Source of the DNA: Rhabditoides inermis
Lineage: Eukaryota; Nematoda; Chromadorea; Rhabditida; Rhabditidae
NCBI GenBank assembly: GCA_963966185.1
Contig: CAWZYM010000405.1
Coordinates: 294,501-358,500, forward strand
Length of the DNA: 64,000 nt
Direction: 5' to 3'
In this document: positions 60,778-64,000 of the stretch, in pieces
How the letters are laid out: each line of letters opens with the position of its first letter
Numbering within the stretch: position 1 is the stretch's first letter
The notes under the pieces: generated by a model
Seen by the model: only the letters and a program-made list of their open reading frames with translations
Database searches by the model: none
Told to the model about the DNA's origin: nothing
Made by a program: the position numbers and the translations under genes

Positions 60778-63105
60778 TCAGACAGCCTTCTTCTCTGCAG
60801 ACTTGTCATCGACGGCCGCGGGAGCCGGGCGAAGCTCCGAGCGACGCATTCTATAAGACATTATAGAACAACAATCAACATGTACCAGTACCAAACAAGA
60901 ATAATCACCTCATGGGAGTGATATGAGTGGGCTTCAGCGAGCCGTCGTTCTGTCTGATTAGCACCCGTTGCGGAGATAGCGCCTCCAGAAGGGGCTGCGA
61001 AGGAGTGTCGTTGGACAGGTACTTCCTAGGACACACGCTGTACAGACGACCTCGGTTTTACTATGTTTCTTTTAATATTTTGTGACTGATGTTATTCCGG
61101 ACAATTATTTTACCCTAACCGACGCAACTTCTATCCGTTCATTGTCATTGTACTCACAAGTATTTAAAATGTATACTATATTATATTATGACACTGTAAA
61201 ACAAGGACAACTCGTCTACATCACTCACCGTCCGGCCAGCGGCGGCAGAGGCGCAGCGGGCAGAGGCGCGAGCGTCGCCGGCAAGGACACCTTCTGCGCC
61301 TCATCCGCCTTGTCCACAGCAGCAGTCCTGACCGCAGACCTCGACCTGCGAGCCGCCGCCTTCTCCTTGGCCGCCCTGCTGGAGGCGCGAATTTTCTCCT
61401 CCTCGATAGAGTCGGCCAGCGCGAACCTGCTTACACTCTCGGCATTCATATATATTCGTATATGCATGCGTTTATCTGCAGAATGCTGCAGCACTCACTT
61501 GAGCATGGCGTCGTATTCGGCCTCGGAATAGAGCTCCTTGCGGACGACGCAGCCGGCCGCGAGAAGCACAGTGGGATTGGCCAAGTCGACGGACACGCCA
61601 TGCATGCGCTGCGGATGGTTGCCCATCCACTCAGCCGACACCACCACGCCTCCCTCAAAGTAGATTGTCCAATATGAAAATTACAATCACAAACATCACT
61701 CACTCACCGTGGTGTAAGGGCTGTTGATGGGAGGAATGGGGAGCAGTCGCCGAGGCGTCGTCAAGTTATTCCTCCTGTGCACCATAGGAGCGTTGGAGGG
61801 CGTAGAGGGTGCGGCGGGAGCGAGTCTGCGCTTCGCTAACTTTGACCGAAGCTCACCGCCGTTCTCCTTCTTGGGCTGAAGAAGTGCCTGCTCGACAGCC
61901 TCCTCCTTCTTCCTCTTCTCCACACTGCGCCTGTAGCTCGCGCTCGTGTTCATCTTCTTCTCGGTGTACAACTCCATCGCCACAATCTTCTCATCCAGCG
62001 ACAGCGCCGGGAAGAAGTTGGGCTGAAAGCATGTTGTCTAGATTAAGAACTGGGAGGATACACCAGGAAGAACGTACATTATCGAAGCAGTCGTCTTCAT
62101 AGCATCCACGATCTTGTCGCCGCTTGCGCCCCTCGGCACTCGCGTCCTTCTCGCGAGCCTCTTCGACGCACGTGCAAAAGTCGTCCACCATCCGCTGACG
62201 CTCACGAAACTCGTTCACGAACTTTGATTTCTCCTCGCGCTGCAAACAGGCTCAAGCTCACAATCAGTCACAACGGCAATAATTTACAAATACTCATTAA
62301 CAATCAACATCATAAACAAAGATCACGTTACGCACCGGAGTGTTGATGTAGTAGGGGTCGGAGAAGAGGTTGTAGTCGGGATTGAAGATGTTCAGGTTGC
62401 GCACATGCGACGACGAGACCACGCGACGCTTCGGCGTCACCTTGAACACAATCAAGTACAACACAAAAACATAGACCGTCAGACTTAACTTTCGCTGGCA
62501 AAAGACCCTATGAAAGATCTCAAAAAATTTAAAGCGGCTTTTTGATAGATAATCGAGTCTGACGTCGCCTTTTTAGGCTATTCAACTGATTTTATATCTG
62601 ATCACATTGCATTACTAGTATTACTCACCCTGGGCGAGATGACGTGTATGGGTGAGTTGGCAACGACCTTCGTCAATGAGCCGTTCATGTTCCTTGGCTT
62701 TGGCGTCGACTGCATCACTTCGTCCTTGGGCTCCTGCTTCACGTGTGCCAAACCCTAAACCATATCAGTGATTAACAAATATAAACATATATCGAAGACC
62801 CACCTCCTTAGGCTGCGTGTGTTGTGCCGGCTTCGTCATCTCAAGATGGCGAACATCTTCCTCGGGTTCGGGTTTCACGGTAAGCGGCATCGGGGTCTCC
62901 AGCTTCGTCTAAAAACGTATGCAATATTCGGATACAAATAACACAAAAATATCCAATCACATACCTTGACAGGCTCGCTGCTCGTCTTGGTCACCTGCAT
63001 CGAGAGGCGTTTGCTGCGACGCAGCGGCTCCGCGGAAGCGGCGGCGGCCTTCTTGCGAGGCTGATCTTCGCACTTCTCGCTCGGTCCGGCCGCCCGACGT
63101 TTCAT
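60778..63105 (-). CDS. Unrecognised basic, probably nuclear protein
   Basis: Ten exons join in phase to 498 residues: 63105-62965, 62908-62804, 62754-62629, 62440-62336, 62239-62078, 62022-61708, 61653-61499, 61426-61229, 61025-60909, 60850-60778. The N-terminus is rich in Lys/Arg (MKRRAAGPSEK, RKKAAAAS, RRSKRL), suggesting a nuclear signal. Then come KPEPEED and KQEPKDE (SUMO-type psi-KxE contexts), several SP/TP sites (STPKPR, NSPIHVISPRVTPKRR), and a conserved-looking patch NLNIFNPDYNLFSDPYYINT. A charged helical stretch follows, then SAEWMGNHPQRMHGVSVDL and an acidic/basic coiled segment (DSIEEEKIRASSRAAKEKAA). I do not recognise a domain. The acceptor TTTGAG of exon 61653 is weak. It may be a chromatin or cell-cycle protein, but that is a guess. 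Confidence 0.72.
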
Positions 63106-64000
63106 AGCTTCAACTTTTGATATCACAGAAAAAAATAGATCTGCAACTTTCACGAGAGAAGCCAGCCGCACGGCTCGTCACTCGCGCCTCGCACTGTCGA
63201 AAAAGCATGCTTGAGGGAGTGGGCGGAGCTTAATTGGCACCACTCCAAATGATTACTTAGTCGCGAACAACAGTTATTTTCAGCATTACTTATGTTTCAT
63301 AACAGTGTGTATATTTTTCTTAGGTCAAAAGCCTTAAAAACTATTCAATTGAATATAATTTGCATAATTAATTAACAAGGGAATGAGGTGTAAGCAGCTT
63401 ATGATGTGCATGTTATTGTTTCGAAAGAATGGCTTTTGAGTGGAACGGCCCGAGTGCGCGAGTTACATTGCTTTGACGAGCCGTGAGCCATTAATGGCCA
63501 AAGCGTAGGTGAATATAGTTAACACACATCATTGTCAACCCGTTACAATACAAAAAGACGCACACATTAAAAACTCACAAAAAGAACTAACAAAAATAAG
63601 AAAAAAACAAGCTCAATTTAAATGCACGGCCGCGGCCCAAATTACGATTAAAAAAATCAAAATTGACGCACAAAACACACATACGTTGTTACGGTACACA
63701 ATTTAGAGAAATAGCTGTAAATGTGTTTAGAATTAGGAATTTGAAATAATCTTTTTATAACGGTTATTTTATTAGCAACATTACTAAAGAGAACAGCACA
63801 TTAAAACACAAAAAGAACTAACAAACATCTTTTCAAAATAATTACGGGCTGATGGCGGGGCCGTTTGTGGTATTCGACAAATGTGATTTATTTGTGATTA
63901 CACGCTTTTGATCACGATCGGCGAATAATCAAACAATTTATACAAAACACCTATTCGATAATATACTAATAATAAACAGATATTTTTAACTGGATTTTAT
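63106..64000. other. Upstream flank, AT-rich, no gene seen
   Basis: 5' of the unrecognised basic protein gene. ACAAAAAGAACTAACAAA is present at about 63577-63594 and again at 63809-63826, a direct repeat about 230 bases apart. No exon is supported. Confidence 0.5.

Overview
The window is nuclear DNA of an animal with split genes, almost certainly a nematode. The support is: GT-AG introns, many only 40-100 nt long, with nematode-style acceptors (TTTTCAG, TTTGCAG); several start codons sitting a few bases behind an acceptor-like site, as expected for spliced-leader trans-splicing; and gene content such as a Ser-Gly chondroitin proteoglycan, a serpentine receptor and small secreted Cys-rich proteins. 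The exact lineage is not determinable from sequence alone. I rebuilt gene models by joining exons whose splice sites and phases agree; coordinates given for CDS features are the outer limits, and exon lists are in the evidence text.

Layout. 356-5070 (-): WDR26-type LisH/CTLH/WD40 subunit of the GID/CTLH ubiquitin ligase, with a tRNA-Asp gene antisense in one intron. 6908-10453 (+): vesicular monoamine transporter, cat-1. 11500-12393 (+): SGE-repeat chondroitin proteoglycan behind an E2F-like/CCAAT/TATA promoter. 12913-13347 (+): small secreted protein. 13428-16495 (-): serpentine 7TM receptor. 18380-19230 (-): small four-pass membrane protein. 19890-23969 (+): claudin-like four-pass protein. 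25325-35610 (+): SLC46/PCFT-like major facilitator transporter whose introns carry nested DNA transposons and an antisense non-LTR retrotransposon. 36252-39695 (+): TMEM199/Vma12-like V-ATPase assembly factor with a tRNA-derived SINE in an intron. 40011-41118 (+): secreted Cys-rich protein. 41580-48221 (-): C8-type tetraspanin with a hAT-like MITE in an intron. 51065-55547 (-): stand-alone UBASH3/STS-type histidine phosphatase. 58345-59063 (+): secreted Gly/Pro-rich protein. 60117-60399 (+): candidate 33-residue single-pass transmembrane micropeptide split by one intron. 60778-63105 (-): unrecognised 498-residue basic protein.

The genes do not form one pathway; this is an ordinary gene-dense nematode segment with a membrane-protein bias. 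The accessory content is in introns and intergenic DNA: abundant (GA)n/(CT)n tracts, two MITEs with hAT-like ends (one with a perfect 8-bp target duplication), nested terminal-inverted-repeat elements, a SINE, a long CR1/jockey-like LINE and decayed tandem copies of an exon/donor junction. The most unusual gene candidate is the micropeptide at 60117-60399.
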